Source: Pseudoteredinibacter isoporae_A (GTDB taxonomy: Bacteria > Pseudomonadota > Gammaproteobacteria > Pseudomonadales > Cellvibrionaceae). From it: a stretch of DNA of 64,000 nt. The notes under the pieces were generated by a model. That model searched no databases, was not told the origin of the DNA, and saw nothing but the letters and a program-made list of their open reading frames with translations. The stretch spans positions 1 through 64,000 of the forward strand of contig NZ_BAABWJ010000012.1 in the NCBI RefSeq assembly GCF_040372805.1, written 5' to 3'. A program made the position numbers and the translations under genes. This document shows, one piece after another, positions 1 to 8,739 of this stretch. Numbering within the stretch: position 1 is the stretch's first letter; each line of letters opens with the position of its first letter.

Positions 1-1
1 T

Positions 2-2296
2 GATAATGCAGTGTTTGCGGTGGTCGTAGGTGATGCTGCATTGAACAGCCAGGTAGAACTTACTTTGATCTCCGGGTCCGCAGATACACCGGCTGACTTC
101 AATGCAAGTTCGTTTGAATACCGCCTTGGTGATAGTGGCCCTTGGTTAGTGGTGCCCGCAAATGGAATCGTTGATTTGCCGAATGGCGGTGATCAATTAA
201 TTCAGGTTCGAACTGACACGGTTGCCGATACTGTCGATGAGCCGGATGAAAACTTCACACTGCGCGCGGAGTTGATCAGCAATGGCAGCAACGTTGTTGA
301 TACAGGTTTGGGCACTATTTTGGATAATGATGAAGCGCCCCACAATTTACAAGTTACGGCAACAACCGTTTCCGAAGAGGGCATTACTCCGGACGGCTTG
401 ACGGATTCTGTCGGGAGCCCGAGCGACATCAGCGATTCACCGACAGCCACTGGCAGCATTAGCTTTGACGATGCGGGAGACAACAATCCATTTAGCTTTA
501 TCTTAACCGGGCCAAGTGGTGTGACATCTGGTGGTAATGCCGTTGTTTGGAGTTACGACAGTGGCAGTGGGACATTAACGGGCAGTTACAACGAGGGCGG
601 CTCTAATGTCACGGTGGCGACGGTTGTGCTTGGCACTTTGAGCAGCAGTTCAGGCAGCCACAGTATGGACTATACGGTGACCTTTGAACGCGCTATCGAT
701 CATCCTGGAGTGGATCAGGAGGACGTTGTTGACCTGCAATTTGGCATTACGGTTGATGATGGTGTAAATCCCGTTGCGAATAGTAATTTTATTGTGTCGG
801 TAGAGGATGATTCGCCGAGAGTGGAAGATGTCACCCGTCAGGTGGAGGTGCCTCCAGCACAGACCAATCTGATGATCGTGTTGGATATCTCGGGCAGTAT
901 GGCCGGCAGCAATCTTACCTTGGCAAAGGAAGCGATCAACCGTTTGATCGACACCTATGAAGCAAATGGTGATGTCAGGGTAACCATAATTACCTTTGAT
1001 ACCTCGGCAAATGTGGAACAGCCTTATTGGCAAAGCTCGTCAACGGCTAAGGATGATGTGGATGCACTAACCGCAGGTGGGTGGACAAATTACGATGGGG
1101 CATTGGCACTTGCGCAAACGGCTTTCGATTCTGGAAACAATGGCAATATGTTGCCCAATGCTAAAAACGTGTTGTATTTCTTGTCTGATGGTGAACCTAC
1201 CGCGGCCGATGGTGATACCTCGGTGTTGGCTAATTCTCCAGTGGTTACCCAGGGTAGCAATCCCGGTCATCCCGACTTTGGTATTCAGGCGGCGGAGGAA
1301 AGTGCCTGGATTACTTTCTTGAACAATAATGATGTTGATGCGTTTTCATTTGGTATGGGCCCTGGTCCGAGTTTGGCGAGTTTGAATCCCATTGCTTACG
1401 ATGGTGAAAACGGTAGCGATAAAAATGCGATACAGGTTGATGATCTGAATGATCTCGATGACGCTCTGCAAAGTACCGTTGAAATTCCTCAGGTACAGGG
1501 CAACTTGTTGGGTAATTTGGGAGGACAGTTTGGTGCCGATGGTGGCGTTATTTTGGAATTTATTGACAGGCGCGATACGCCGAATGACACCAGCGATGAT
1601 GTGCTTTATCGCTACAATCGTTCAACCGATCAAATTACCAATACCAATACCGGAGCCGTAAGCAGCGGACAGTTCCTGGTCATTACCACAGCGTTGGGCG
1701 CAACCTTGACCGTCGATATGGTACAGGGGGATTACTCTTATGATGCCAACTATCAAGTGACCAATGATGTCAGTGAATACTTTGGCTTTCGTCTGCATGA
1801 TACTGATGGAGACGTTTCCATTAATACCGACCCAGGTGCGCAGGACCCCAATAATGCCATGCTGACATTTAATGTCGTCAGATCGAGCAGTGGCAGCAGC
1901 CCATTGAGAATTGCCCGGGAAGAATCTCAGCTGCAGAGCGGGCAGGACATTGGCGAGGCAGCATTCCATCCGGTGAGCTTTATGACTCCTTCGGCCGCTC
2001 TGTTCGCTGAACAAGCTTTGCTACCAGATTTCGAGCTTCCTCAATTGGCTTTACAGTTCGAAGCCTTTCAGGAATTTGAGGTTCCCGTAAGCTTGGAGTT
2101 TGGTGATATCCTGGAGAGTCTCGCGCCGGAAAGCTTAGAGCAATGGCTAAGTGACAGCACGGTGGAAACTGCTGTTCAAAGACAAACGCAGCCGTTTGAC
2201 GCTACTGACCAAGCCGTGAACAATGTACATGATGTGTATATGTATGAGCACGCAATCAATAATGCCATTATGCAAGATGAGATAGCGTTATTTTAA
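2..2296 (+). CDS. C-terminal part of a large Calx-beta / VWA-domain exoprotein (5' end outside window)
   Basis: The reading frame is open to the left edge, so only the C-terminal 765 or so residues are seen. The first ~105 residues look like a Calx-beta repeat ending in the typical ILDNDEA motif. A second beta-sandwich module follows, then a von Willebrand A domain at about residues 285-480 with an intact metal site (DISGSM, a Thr in GGWTNYDG, and FLSDGEPT). The tail is acidic and leucine-rich and shows no GGxGxD nonapeptides. Proteins of this build are usually giant type I-secreted adhesins or RTX-like proteins. The VWA domain probably binds a ligand through a divalent metal. No secretion genes are visible here. 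Family assignment is firm; the role as an adhesin is inferred. Confidence 0.8.
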   Translation, partial: DNAVFAVVVGDAALNSQVELTLISGSADTPADFNASSFEYRLGDSGPWLVVPANGIVDLPNGGDQLIQVRTDTVADTVDEPDENFTLRAELISNGSNVVDTGLGTILDNDEAPHNLQVTATTVSEEGITPDGLTDSVGSPSDISDSPTATGSISFDDAGDNNPFSFILTGPSGVTSGGNAVVWSYDSGSGTLTGSYNEGGSNVTVATVVLGTLSSSSGSHSMDYTVTFERAIDHPGVDQEDVVDLQFGITVDDGVNPVANSNFIVSVEDDSPRVEDVTRQVEVPPAQTNLMIVLDISGSMAGSNLTLAKEAINRLIDTYEANGDVRVTIITFDTSANVEQPYWQSSSTAKDDVDALTAGGWTNYDGALALAQTAFDSGNNGNMLPNAKNVLYFLSDGEPTAADGDTSVLANSPVVTQGSNPGHPDFGIQAAEESAWITFLNNNDVDAFSFGMGPGPSLASLNPIAYDGENGSDKNAIQVDDLNDLDDALQSTVEIPQVQGNLLGNLGGQFGADGGVILEFIDRRDTPNDTSDDVLYRYNRSTDQITNTNTGAVSSGQFLVITTALGATLTVDMVQGDYSYDANYQVTNDVSEYFGFRLHDTDGDVSINTDPGAQDPNNAMLTFNVVRSSSGSSPLRIAREESQLQSGQDIGEAAFHPVSFMTPSAALFAEQALLPDFELPQLALQFEAFQEFEVPVSLEFGDILESLAPESLEQWLSDSTVETAVQRQTQPFDATDQAVNNVHDVYMYEHAINNAIMQDEIALF

Positions 2297-2302
2297 AAGC
2301 GC

Positions 2303-2330
2303 AGCCTAGGCTGAGTGCCCAGCTTAGGCT
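2303..2330. terminator. Hairpin between convergent genes
   Basis: An 11-bp stem (AGCCTAGGCTG pairing with CAGCTTAGGCT, one G-U type mismatch) with a 6-base loop lies between the end of the exoprotein gene and the end of the convergent TetR gene, overlapping the latter's stop codon. It could serve as a bidirectional terminator. The T-tract is poor. Confidence 0.55.
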
Positions 2331-3052
2331 TTCAGGTTTGACTCCAAGCGCTCTGCTACGCGCTCTAATCGTTCACAGAGCGCGAGTTCTCGACTGTCTT
2401 CAGCGTTTTCCCTAACCTTCATGCTTTCCCATATCGGGTGGCATAAGGTCTTGGCGTACTGCTTTAACTTGCGGTCACTCAGTTGTTTTTCTCCGGGCTC
2501 CAATTGAGCCAGCAAGCTTCTCACTCCATATTCCAAACTGCCAAAGAATAAGTCTCGCATGGCGCTCAGTTTTATATTGTTGCGTAATTCGTTTCGGGCG
2601 ATACCTTCCCGAATGATCCGATCGAAGAGGCGGGTATAAGTTTTACTGTGTTTGAAGATGCTGGAATTCTGATAATCCAAGTAGAAATTGAAATGCTCAC
2701 TGAAATAAACGGCAAGCAGACGCATCAATAGAAAATTGTCAGCAGCAATTAGTCGAATGTGATTTTCAGCAAGAAAGGTAAATTGCGCGAAGCCGTCGTG
2801 TTTTTCGTGCAGTCCGTCTTGAGCGGTTTCGGTCAAGCGGCTGTAGAAGCCCCTAACGATTTCCTCAAGCAAAGCGTTCTTGCTGTCAAAGTAATTGAAC
2901 ACTGTGCCTTCAGACACCCCAGCTGCTTTGGCAATTTGCCGGGTACTGCTGTGGTGGTAGCCTTGCTCGGAAAAGAGTTCAGTGGCCGCTAGCAGTATTT
3001 TTTGCTCTCTTTCCTGCTGTCGATTCATTGGTTTTGAGCGTTTAGAGTTCAT
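2324..3052 (-). CDS. TetR/AcrR-family transcriptional regulator
   Basis: A 242-residue protein with a typical TetR DNA-binding domain at about residues 15-65, including the helix-turn-helix signature GVSEGTVFNYFDSKNALL. The C-terminal ~170 residues form the usual helical ligand-binding domain, of unknown ligand, and are somewhat long for the family. It is divergent from an acyl-CoA dehydrogenase gene, and the 220-base gap holds a 36-bp palindrome that is very probably its operator. The likely role is a repressor of the dehydrogenase gene and of itself, released by an acyl-CoA or fatty-acid-like effector. An in-frame Met at residue 9 is an alternative start. Confidence 0.9.
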   Translation of the reverse strand: MNSKRSKPMNRQQEREQKILLAATELFSEQGYHHSSTRQIAKAAGVSEGTVFNYFDSKNALLEEIVRGFYSRLTETAQDGLHEKHDGFAQFTFLAENHIRLIAADNFLLMRLLAVYFSEHFNFYLDYQNSSIFKHSKTYTRLFDRIIREGIARNELRNNIKLSAMRDLFFGSLEYGVRSLLAQLEPGEKQLSDRKLKQYAKTLCHPIWESMKVRENAEDSRELALCERLERVAERLESNLKA

Positions 3053-3150
3053 GCTTTAGCTGCTTGTCAGATGGTTAATATATGCAATTTACCCGGATTT
3101 CTGCCTGGAATCGCAAGCGTAGAAGCGGATTTTGTACAGCTTACTTGACG

Positions 3151-3186
3151 TTGAGCAATGCATCAATATATTGTTGCATTGCTCAA
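3151..3186. promoter_or_regulatory. 36-bp palindromic operator candidate
   Basis: Arms TTGAGCAATGCA (3151-3162) and TGCATTGCTCAA (3175-3186) are perfect reverse complements. They flank a central perfect palindrome CAATATATTG (3164-3173). Only the single T/T pair at 3163/3174 breaks the 36-bp symmetry. The site lies about 100 bp upstream of tetR and 87 bp upstream of the acyl-CoA dehydrogenase gene. The length suggests two TetR dimers, each arm carrying TTGA-N8-TCAA. Confidence 0.8.
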
Positions 3187-3272
3187 GTTGGTTTTGTAGC
3201 GCAACTCACATGAAAAACCAGATGCCTTATTTGGGCACACCATCAAGCATATTTCAGAAAAGAGAGTAGCCC

Positions 3273-4418
3273 ATGATTTTCACGGCGGAACATGAACAAC
3301 TCAGGGAAACTGTGCAGCGTTTCGTAAGAGAAGAGATAAACCCATATGTTGACGAGTGGGAGAAGGGAGGAATGTTTCCAGCGAAGGTGCTGTACAGAAA
3401 GGCCGCTGCGCTGGGTTTGCTGGGCATCAATAAGCCGGAAGAATATGGTGGATTAGGGCTGGATTACAGCTTTCAGGCCATTTTTGCAGAGGAGATTGGT
3501 CGTGCAGATCACATGAGTTCTCCACTGGGGCTTGGGGTTCATACCACCATGGCAACACCGGCCTTGACCCATTTTGGTAGCCATGAACTCAAATCAGAAT
3601 TTCTCGTGCCTGCGATTGCGGGTGAGCGAGTCGCGTGTATTGCGGTCAGTGAGCCTGGAGCCGGTTCGGATGTGGCTCAGTTGAAGACTCAGGCCAAACA
3701 AGTAGCTGACGATTACGTGATCAACGGGAGCAAGATGTGGATCACTAACTCCACACAATCCGATTTTATTTGTTTGTTGGCCAATACTTCCGAGGGGCCC
3801 GTCCATAAGAATAAATCATTGATTGTTGTGCCCAGTGATACACCCGGTATCAGTTTTTCGAAGCCGCTTGAGAAACTGGGAATGCACGCTTCCGATACGG
3901 CGCAGATATTTTTTGACAATGTTAAAGTCCCTGTGCGGCATCGTATTGGGGATGAGGGCAAGGGCTTCTTTTATCAAATGCAGCAGTTTCAGGAGGAGCG
4001 CTTGTGGTGTGCCCTGAGTTGCTTGAAGGTTTTTGAGAACTGTATTGATAAGACCATCGAATACACAAGTGAGCGACATATTTTTGGGGCACCTGTATTG
4101 CATAATCAATCGATTCACTATCATCTGGCTGAATTGCAGGCGGAAGTCGAGTTACTGCGATCGCTTTGCTATGACGCTGTTGAGAAGATGATGCACGGTG
4201 AAGATGTGACACGTTTGGCAACCATCGCGAAATTCAAGCTCGGAAAATTAACCCAGACAATTCCCAATGATTGCTTACAGTACTGGGGTGGCATGGGCTT
4301 TATGTGGGACAATTTTGTCGCACGTGTATATCGAGACATTCGCGCGGCTGCAATTGGCGGTGGTTCAGATGAAACCATGCTGGCGGTGTTATCCAAAATA
4401 ATGGGAACACATCCCTGA
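3273..4418 (+). CDS. Acyl-CoA dehydrogenase, AtuD/citronellyl-CoA dehydrogenase-like
   Basis: A flavoprotein of 381 residues catalysing alpha,beta-desaturation of an acyl-CoA and passing electrons to ETF. The N-terminal helical domain, the FAD-binding stretch (SEPGAGSDV; WITNS) and the C-terminal helical domain with LQYWGGMGF are all present. The catalytic Glu position used by short- and medium-chain enzymes is Gly (IGGGSDE), while a Glu is present in QEERL, the location used by long-chain and isovaleryl enzymes. Overall wording resembles AtuD of acyclic terpene catabolism, as I remember it. The rest of the atu set is absent from the window, so the substrate is uncertain. A ribosome site (AGAGAG) precedes the ATG by about 8 bases. 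Confidence 0.88.
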   Translation: MIFTAEHEQLRETVQRFVREEINPYVDEWEKGGMFPAKVLYRKAAALGLLGINKPEEYGGLGLDYSFQAIFAEEIGRADHMSSPLGLGVHTTMATPALTHFGSHELKSEFLVPAIAGERVACIAVSEPGAGSDVAQLKTQAKQVADDYVINGSKMWITNSTQSDFICLLANTSEGPVHKNKSLIVVPSDTPGISFSKPLEKLGMHASDTAQIFFDNVKVPVRHRIGDEGKGFFYQMQQFQEERLWCALSCLKVFENCIDKTIEYTSERHIFGAPVLHNQSIHYHLAELQAEVELLRSLCYDAVEKMMHGEDVTRLATIAKFKLGKLTQTIPNDCLQYWGGMGFMWDNFVARVYRDIRAAAIGGGSDETMLAVLSKIMGTHP

Positions 4419-4508
4419 ATCCTTCACCTCTCGGAGGGATGGAGTTTTACCTTTACACCTTGGCCTGCCAACGATCATGATGACACCGTCCCCTGTGCCT
4501 TGAGAAAG

Positions 4509-4528
4509 TATGCCCCATGTGGGGCATA
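4509..4528. terminator. Bidirectional hairpin between convergent genes
   Basis: A perfect 9-bp stem (TATGCCCCA with TGGGGCATA) with a 2-base centre, followed by AAAAGG on the plus strand. It sits between the acyl-CoA dehydrogenase gene and the convergent aminotransferase gene. No strong T-run is present, so its strength as an intrinsic terminator is uncertain. Confidence 0.5.
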
Positions 4529-4576
4529 AAAGGACTTTCAACGAACTGTGTGACGGTTTTGCTAAGCTGCTTTGCG

Positions 4577-5974
4577 TTACAACAAACCTTCCTGCTTAAG
4601 ATCTTCGATAGTGAGTTCAATACTCTTACGCAAGGTGCTGACGACAAAATCAACATCGGCCTTGCTCATTGTTAAAGGTGGTGACATCACATTCAGATGC
4701 ACAATAGCACGGGTAATCAGCCCCAGTTCATCGGCGTGGTTAGAAACGCGTTTGCCGATGTCCTGCTCTTCAGGGAACAATGCTTTGGTCTCTTTGTTGG
4801 CTACGTATTCCACGCATACCATAAATTTTCGTCCGCGCACCTGACCGACGATAGGCAGGTCTTCCAGGGTTTTGAGCTGCTGTTCGAAGTAGGGACCAAC
4901 TTCCATTACGTTTTCCAGGAGCTTTTCTTTCTCCAGGATTTCAATGTTCTTGAGTGCCGCTGCACAGGCAACCGGATGACCGGAATAGGTGAAGCCATGA
5001 GCGAAACAGCGACCCGAATCTTCGGCGTTTAATACATCCCAAATGGTGTCAGAAAAGAGCAGTGCGCCGAGAGGTTGGTAACCCGACGTCAGGCCTTTTG
5101 CGGAGGTGATCATGTCGGGCACGATGCCGAATTCACTTTCAGAGGCAAACCAGTGACCAAGGCGGCCAAAAGCGGTCACAACTTCATCGGCGACGAACAA
5201 AATGTCGTTCTTCTTACAAACGTCGTACATACGTTTGAGATAGCCCTCGGGTGCGACAATCACGCCACCGGCGCCCATAATTGGCTCGGCAAAAAAAGCG
5301 GCGACGTTATCAGCGCCTAACTCGGCAATCTTGTCTTCGAATTCCGTCACCAGCTCATCAACAAACTCAGCTTCACTTTGCCCAGCGGCCGCACAGCGGT
5401 AATAGTTCGGATAGGACAGGTGATGAATGATGTCGCTGATGTATTCAAACTCCGGTGGATGGTCACCCGGCTTACCGCCAATTGACATCGCTGCATAGGT
5501 CGAGCCGTGATAGGAATTCATGCGCGAGATGATGTGCTTTTTCTCATGCTTACCGCGACAATTCTGATAGTAGTGAATCATTCGAAAAGCGGTGTCTACA
5601 GCCGTGGAACCGCCGCAGGTGAAAAACACATGATTCAGTGGGCCAGGCGCCAGCTCAGCTAATTTGGCTGCCAATTTGGCGGCTGGCACATTGGTGAGAT
5701 CCACAAAGGGGCTGGCGTAGGACATCTCATAGGCCTGGGCGGCGATGGCGTCAGCCATTTCTTTGCGGCCCAAGCCGATATTGTTACACCACAAGCCCCC
5801 AACAGCGTCGAAATAGCGTTTGCCATCGGTATCGTAGATATAGCAGCCCTCGCCACGGGCAATGGCCAGCGCGCCTTCTTCACGAAAGACATCAAATATT
5901 TGCCAGGGGTGCAAATGGTGATCTTTGTCCATTTGATTAATGGCTTGGCTGTCGTATTGCGCTTGCTGGCTCAT
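4577..5974 (-). CDS. Class III PLP-dependent aminotransferase (omega-amine/polyamine:pyruvate type)
   Basis: A 465-residue fold-type I aminotransferase. The glycine-rich phosphate-binding stretch FFTCGGSTAVDTAF, the conserved Asp in FVADEVVTAFGR and the Schiff-base lysine K293 in TSAKGLTSGYQPLGA identify the class III family. The N-terminal half resembles putrescine- or taurine-pyruvate aminotransferases such as SpuC. It probably converts a terminal amine to an aldehyde using pyruvate as acceptor. A LuxR-type regulator gene lies 196 bases upstream on the same strand, and short repeats in that gap may be its binding site. A PuuB-like amine oxidase about 7 kb away fits polyamine catabolism, but the true amine is not determined. 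Confidence 0.88.
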   Translation of the reverse strand: MSQQAQYDSQAINQMDKDHHLHPWQIFDVFREEGALAIARGEGCYIYDTDGKRYFDAVGGLWCNNIGLGRKEMADAIAAQAYEMSYASPFVDLTNVPAAKLAAKLAELAPGPLNHVFFTCGGSTAVDTAFRMIHYYQNCRGKHEKKHIISRMNSYHGSTYAAMSIGGKPGDHPPEFEYISDIIHHLSYPNYYRCAAAGQSEAEFVDELVTEFEDKIAELGADNVAAFFAEPIMGAGGVIVAPEGYLKRMYDVCKKNDILFVADEVVTAFGRLGHWFASESEFGIVPDMITSAKGLTSGYQPLGALLFSDTIWDVLNAEDSGRCFAHGFTYSGHPVACAAALKNIEILEKEKLLENVMEVGPYFEQQLKTLEDLPIVGQVRGRKFMVCVEYVANKETKALFPEEQDIGKRVSNHADELGLITRAIVHLNVMSPPLTMSKADVDFVVSTLRKSIELTIEDLKQEGLL

Positions 5975-6049
5975 AGTGTTCTCAATCTTGGAATTATCTT
6001 AAATCTTGTAGTGGATAAGGCTAAGCAAAAGCCCCGCTGCTGCCCATAC

Positions 6050-6077
6050 CCCTATAGGGTAGGTTACCCAATAGGGT
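6050..6077. promoter_or_regulatory. Clustered repeats upstream of the aminotransferase gene
   Basis: A perfect CCCTATAGGG palindrome (6050-6059) overlaps GGGTA-GGT-TACCC (6057-6069), and ATAGGGT occurs at 6054-6060 and again at 6071-6077, 17 bases apart. The cluster lies about 80 bp upstream of the aminotransferase start, between it and the luxR gene. It is a reasonable binding-site candidate for the LuxR regulator. Confidence 0.5.
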
Positions 6078-6170
6078 CAGTTGCGCCAATCAAACATGCG
6101 CCAATCAAACAAACGGAGCGTGCCATAAACTGGCCATTACACCGGTCAGTAATACTGGGCGTCGGCGTAT

Positions 6171-7001
6171 TCAGGGCTTTGGGCGCTGGTGGTAGGCTTG
6201 TAAAGGATCGCCCATGTCTTGGGGTTCAAGGGTGCTGAGAGAATTCAGAAACAGCGAGAAAAGCTCTGACTGGGAGTTGATGTCCAGTTTATTATAGAGG
6301 TTTCGTTTGTGGACTTTCACAGTTTCCATGGAAATGCCCAGGCGCTCGGCCATGGACTTTGTGGAATGGCCCTGCAGCAGCAGGCGAGCAATTTCGGCTT
6401 CACGTTGGGTTAGAAAAGATTGCCCAAACTGGGCAAAGGCCTGTTGCAGACGCTGGTGCATATTGTCTGCGTTATCGCCCCGATTCACCTGGCCAACTTC
6501 CTGCCACTGTTGTGACATAACCGCCAGCACCCAGGGGCATAGGGTGTTCAGGGTTGCTCTGGCGTCCTCATCAAAAGGCGAGGTACGACACAGGGAAAGG
6601 TGGATATAGCCTTGCTCGATACGTTGCAGATACCCAATTTCATCGGCGAAATTGGCGTATTGAAAGTATTGCCGAAAATACTCACTTTGCTCGAAATCAT
6701 CGGCGGCCAGTTCCTGCAGGCGATACAGGCCCGCAGGACGTTGTTCCTGGCAAGCTTGGAAGTAGGGGTCCAGAAGATAAGCGCCACTCATATAGCGGCT
6801 CATGCTGGCTTGTTTGGCGATAACGCCCTGATCGTAGATGTCCAACAGCAATTGCGGACGATCTTGTTCCAGAAAGGCAAAAGCGGCGAGGCTTTGCACC
6901 GGACAAATACGCTCAAACAGCTGCATCATGCTATCGGCAAAACGGTCCTGGCCAAGATGTTCTGTGACCCGGGCCATAGCCGGGATCAACGCTTCAAGCA
7001 T
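6171..7001 (-). CDS. LuxR-family transcriptional regulator
   Basis: A 276-residue protein whose C-terminal ~60 residues form a LuxR/GerE helix-turn-helix (LTQREAEIARLLLQG, then GISMETVKVHKRNLYNKL). The N-terminal ~200 residues are rich in aromatic and acidic residues and show no receiver-type Asp pocket or autoinducer-domain signature that I recognise, so it is neither an obvious response regulator nor a clear LuxR quorum receptor. It lies just upstream of the aminotransferase gene on the same strand and divergent from a sugar dehydrogenase gene. Control of the aminotransferase gene is the simplest inference. Confidence 0.82.
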   Translation of the reverse strand: MLEALIPAMARVTEHLGQDRFADSMMQLFERICPVQSLAAFAFLEQDRPQLLLDIYDQGVIAKQASMSRYMSGAYLLDPYFQACQEQRPAGLYRLQELAADDFEQSEYFRQYFQYANFADEIGYLQRIEQGYIHLSLCRTSPFDEDARATLNTLCPWVLAVMSQQWQEVGQVNRGDNADNMHQRLQQAFAQFGQSFLTQREAEIARLLLQGHSTKSMAERLGISMETVKVHKRNLYNKLDINSQSELFSLFLNSLSTLEPQDMGDPLQAYHQRPKP

Positions 7002-7128
7002 GGTTTATTTCTCATACAGCCCGCAGTTGCGCGCAAAGCAACATTTCATACATTAGGGCCTCAATATAGGGAAATTATGGTAGTCTGCCAAGAACAAGTC
7101 CAAGCAAAATAATAAAAGGATTAAAACC

Positions 7129-8646
7129 GTGGCTTTCATCATGAAATTGATCAAGTGGTTATTACTGCTGCTTATCGTCTTGGCAATCGCGATTGCCGCA
7201 CTGTTGCAGTTTGGCCCACTTTCTCTGGGCAGTGTAAAAGCCATTCTCAATGTACTGGGCGTTTACAGTGTTGAGGCACCACAGCAGAGCCTGATTGCGA
7301 AGCGCTTGAAAGTGCCTGAGGGATTTTCTGTGGGGCGTTATGCCGAGGGTCTGACCAAGGTTCGGTTTATCGAGTTCAGCCGACAAGGTGATTTGCTCGC
7401 GGTGTTGTCACGTGATGGCCAGTTGGTGAGATTAAAAGCCGACAAGGACGGGGATGGTCGTCATGATGGAAAAGACATTTTGATGGAGGGTTTGAAAGCC
7501 CCCAACGATCTGGAATTCTACGACGATTATTTGTACATTGCAGAATCCAACGCCATTGGCCGCGTGCTTTTTGATCATGACAGCGGCCAATTTGCGGGTG
7601 AATATGAAGTGATCATTCCCAACTTGCCCGACGACGGCAATCATCGCAGCAAATCGATTCGTCTGCACGATGGCAATTTGTATCTGAGTATTGGCTCAAC
7701 ATGCAATGTCTGTGAAGAAGCGGATCAACGTCGTGCCACTATCATGCGTTTCGATATCGATGGAAAAAATGGTGAGATATTCGCCGCCGGATTGCGCAAC
7801 AGTGTTGGGCTCGATATCGCGCCTTGGGACAATGCCCTTTATGCTACCGACAATGGCCGTGACTTACTTGGTGATGATTATCCTGTATGTGAATTGAATA
7901 AAATTGAAGAAGGTCAGTTTTACGGTTGGCCTTACATCAATGGCTTTGGCGACCTGGATCCCGATTTTGGTGTCGGGCAGGAAGACCGCCAGGGGCTCTC
8001 CACTTCGCCTGTCTTTGGTTTTCCTGCGCACAACGCGCCTTTGGGGATTCGTTTTATCCGTCATGCGAAAGTGCCTGCGGAATACGGAAAAACCGCATTG
8101 GTCGCTTTGCACGGTTCCTGGAATCGGAGCAAAGCCGACGGCTACAAAGTCGTGGCTGTACATTGGCAGGAAGATGGCACACTGCGCAGTGAAGATTTCC
8201 TGAGTGGTTTTGAGAAGGATGAAGATATTATTGGTCGCCCGGTGGATATCGCCGAAGGTCCGGATGGCTGCCTCTATGTGTCTGACGATTATGCGGGTTC
8301 GATTTATCGTGTCTGTCATGGTCAGTCCCAAGACACCTTGGTGGATTTGAACAGCGAAGAAATGAGCGATAAAAGCTATGAGCAACTCAGCACGGAAGAA
8401 ATGCGTGTTGCGCTGCGTGTCGGTGAAGGGCTGTACCAGGAATATCCCTGCGCGACGTGCCATCTATTACAGGGTGAAGGCACTCAGGGGGGCAAAAGCC
8501 TGGATAATCTGAAAGCACGCTACACACTGGATACACTCAGCGACTACTTCCTGCACCCCAATGCGCCTATGCCGACGTATCCCTTTGATGAAGCACAAAG
8601 GCGAGCACTGGCTGTTTATTTGTTGTCAGCAAGTGAGGCTTTATAA
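7129..8646 (+). CDS. Membrane-anchored PQQ-type sugar/sorbosone dehydrogenase with C-terminal cytochrome c
   Basis: A 505-residue protein with an N-terminal membrane anchor (~residues 6-25), a six-bladed propeller of the soluble glucose/L-sorbosone dehydrogenase family (~45-400) with motifs GLRNSVGLDIAP and HGSWNRSKADGYKV, and a C-terminal cytochrome c segment with one haem site C441-ATC-H445 (CATCH). Family knowledge points to periplasmic oxidation of an aldose or polyol with electrons passed to the attached haem. The GTG at 7129 follows an AAAGGA site by 8 bases; the ATG at 7141 would be 20 bases away, so GTG is preferred. PQQ dependence is inferred from the family. Substrate unknown. Confidence 0.82.
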   Translation: MAFIMKLIKWLLLLLIVLAIAIAALLQFGPLSLGSVKAILNVLGVYSVEAPQQSLIAKRLKVPEGFSVGRYAEGLTKVRFIEFSRQGDLLAVLSRDGQLVRLKADKDGDGRHDGKDILMEGLKAPNDLEFYDDYLYIAESNAIGRVLFDHDSGQFAGEYEVIIPNLPDDGNHRSKSIRLHDGNLYLSIGSTCNVCEEADQRRATIMRFDIDGKNGEIFAAGLRNSVGLDIAPWDNALYATDNGRDLLGDDYPVCELNKIEEGQFYGWPYINGFGDLDPDFGVGQEDRQGLSTSPVFGFPAHNAPLGIRFIRHAKVPAEYGKTALVALHGSWNRSKADGYKVVAVHWQEDGTLRSEDFLSGFEKDEDIIGRPVDIAEGPDGCLYVSDDYAGSIYRVCHGQSQDTLVDLNSEEMSDKSYEQLSTEEMRVALRVGEGLYQEYPCATCHLLQGEGTQGGKSLDNLKARYTLDTLSDYFLHPNAPMPTYPFDEAQRRALAVYLLSASEAL

Positions 8647-8695
8647 GCTGACGCGCGGGAAACCGAAGAAGAATGGCGGAGAGGTGTAGATGTTC

Positions 8696-8729
8696 CTTTG
8701 CCCTCAGCCTTACCAGGCTGGGGGCAAAG
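8696..8729. terminator. Bidirectional hairpin terminator candidate
   Basis: A 15-bp stem with one G-U-type mismatch (CTTTGCCCTCAGCCT and AGGCTGGGGGCAAAG) and a TACC loop lies between the convergent sugar dehydrogenase and acyl-CoA dehydrogenase genes. A T-rich stretch follows on the plus strand. Confidence 0.65.
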
Positions 8730-8739
8730 TTCGCTTTTA

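Noticed and set aside
7864..8463. A 199-codon open frame antisense to the sugar dehydrogenase gene
   Set aside because: The sense protein has a clear family and haem motif; the antisense product shows none.
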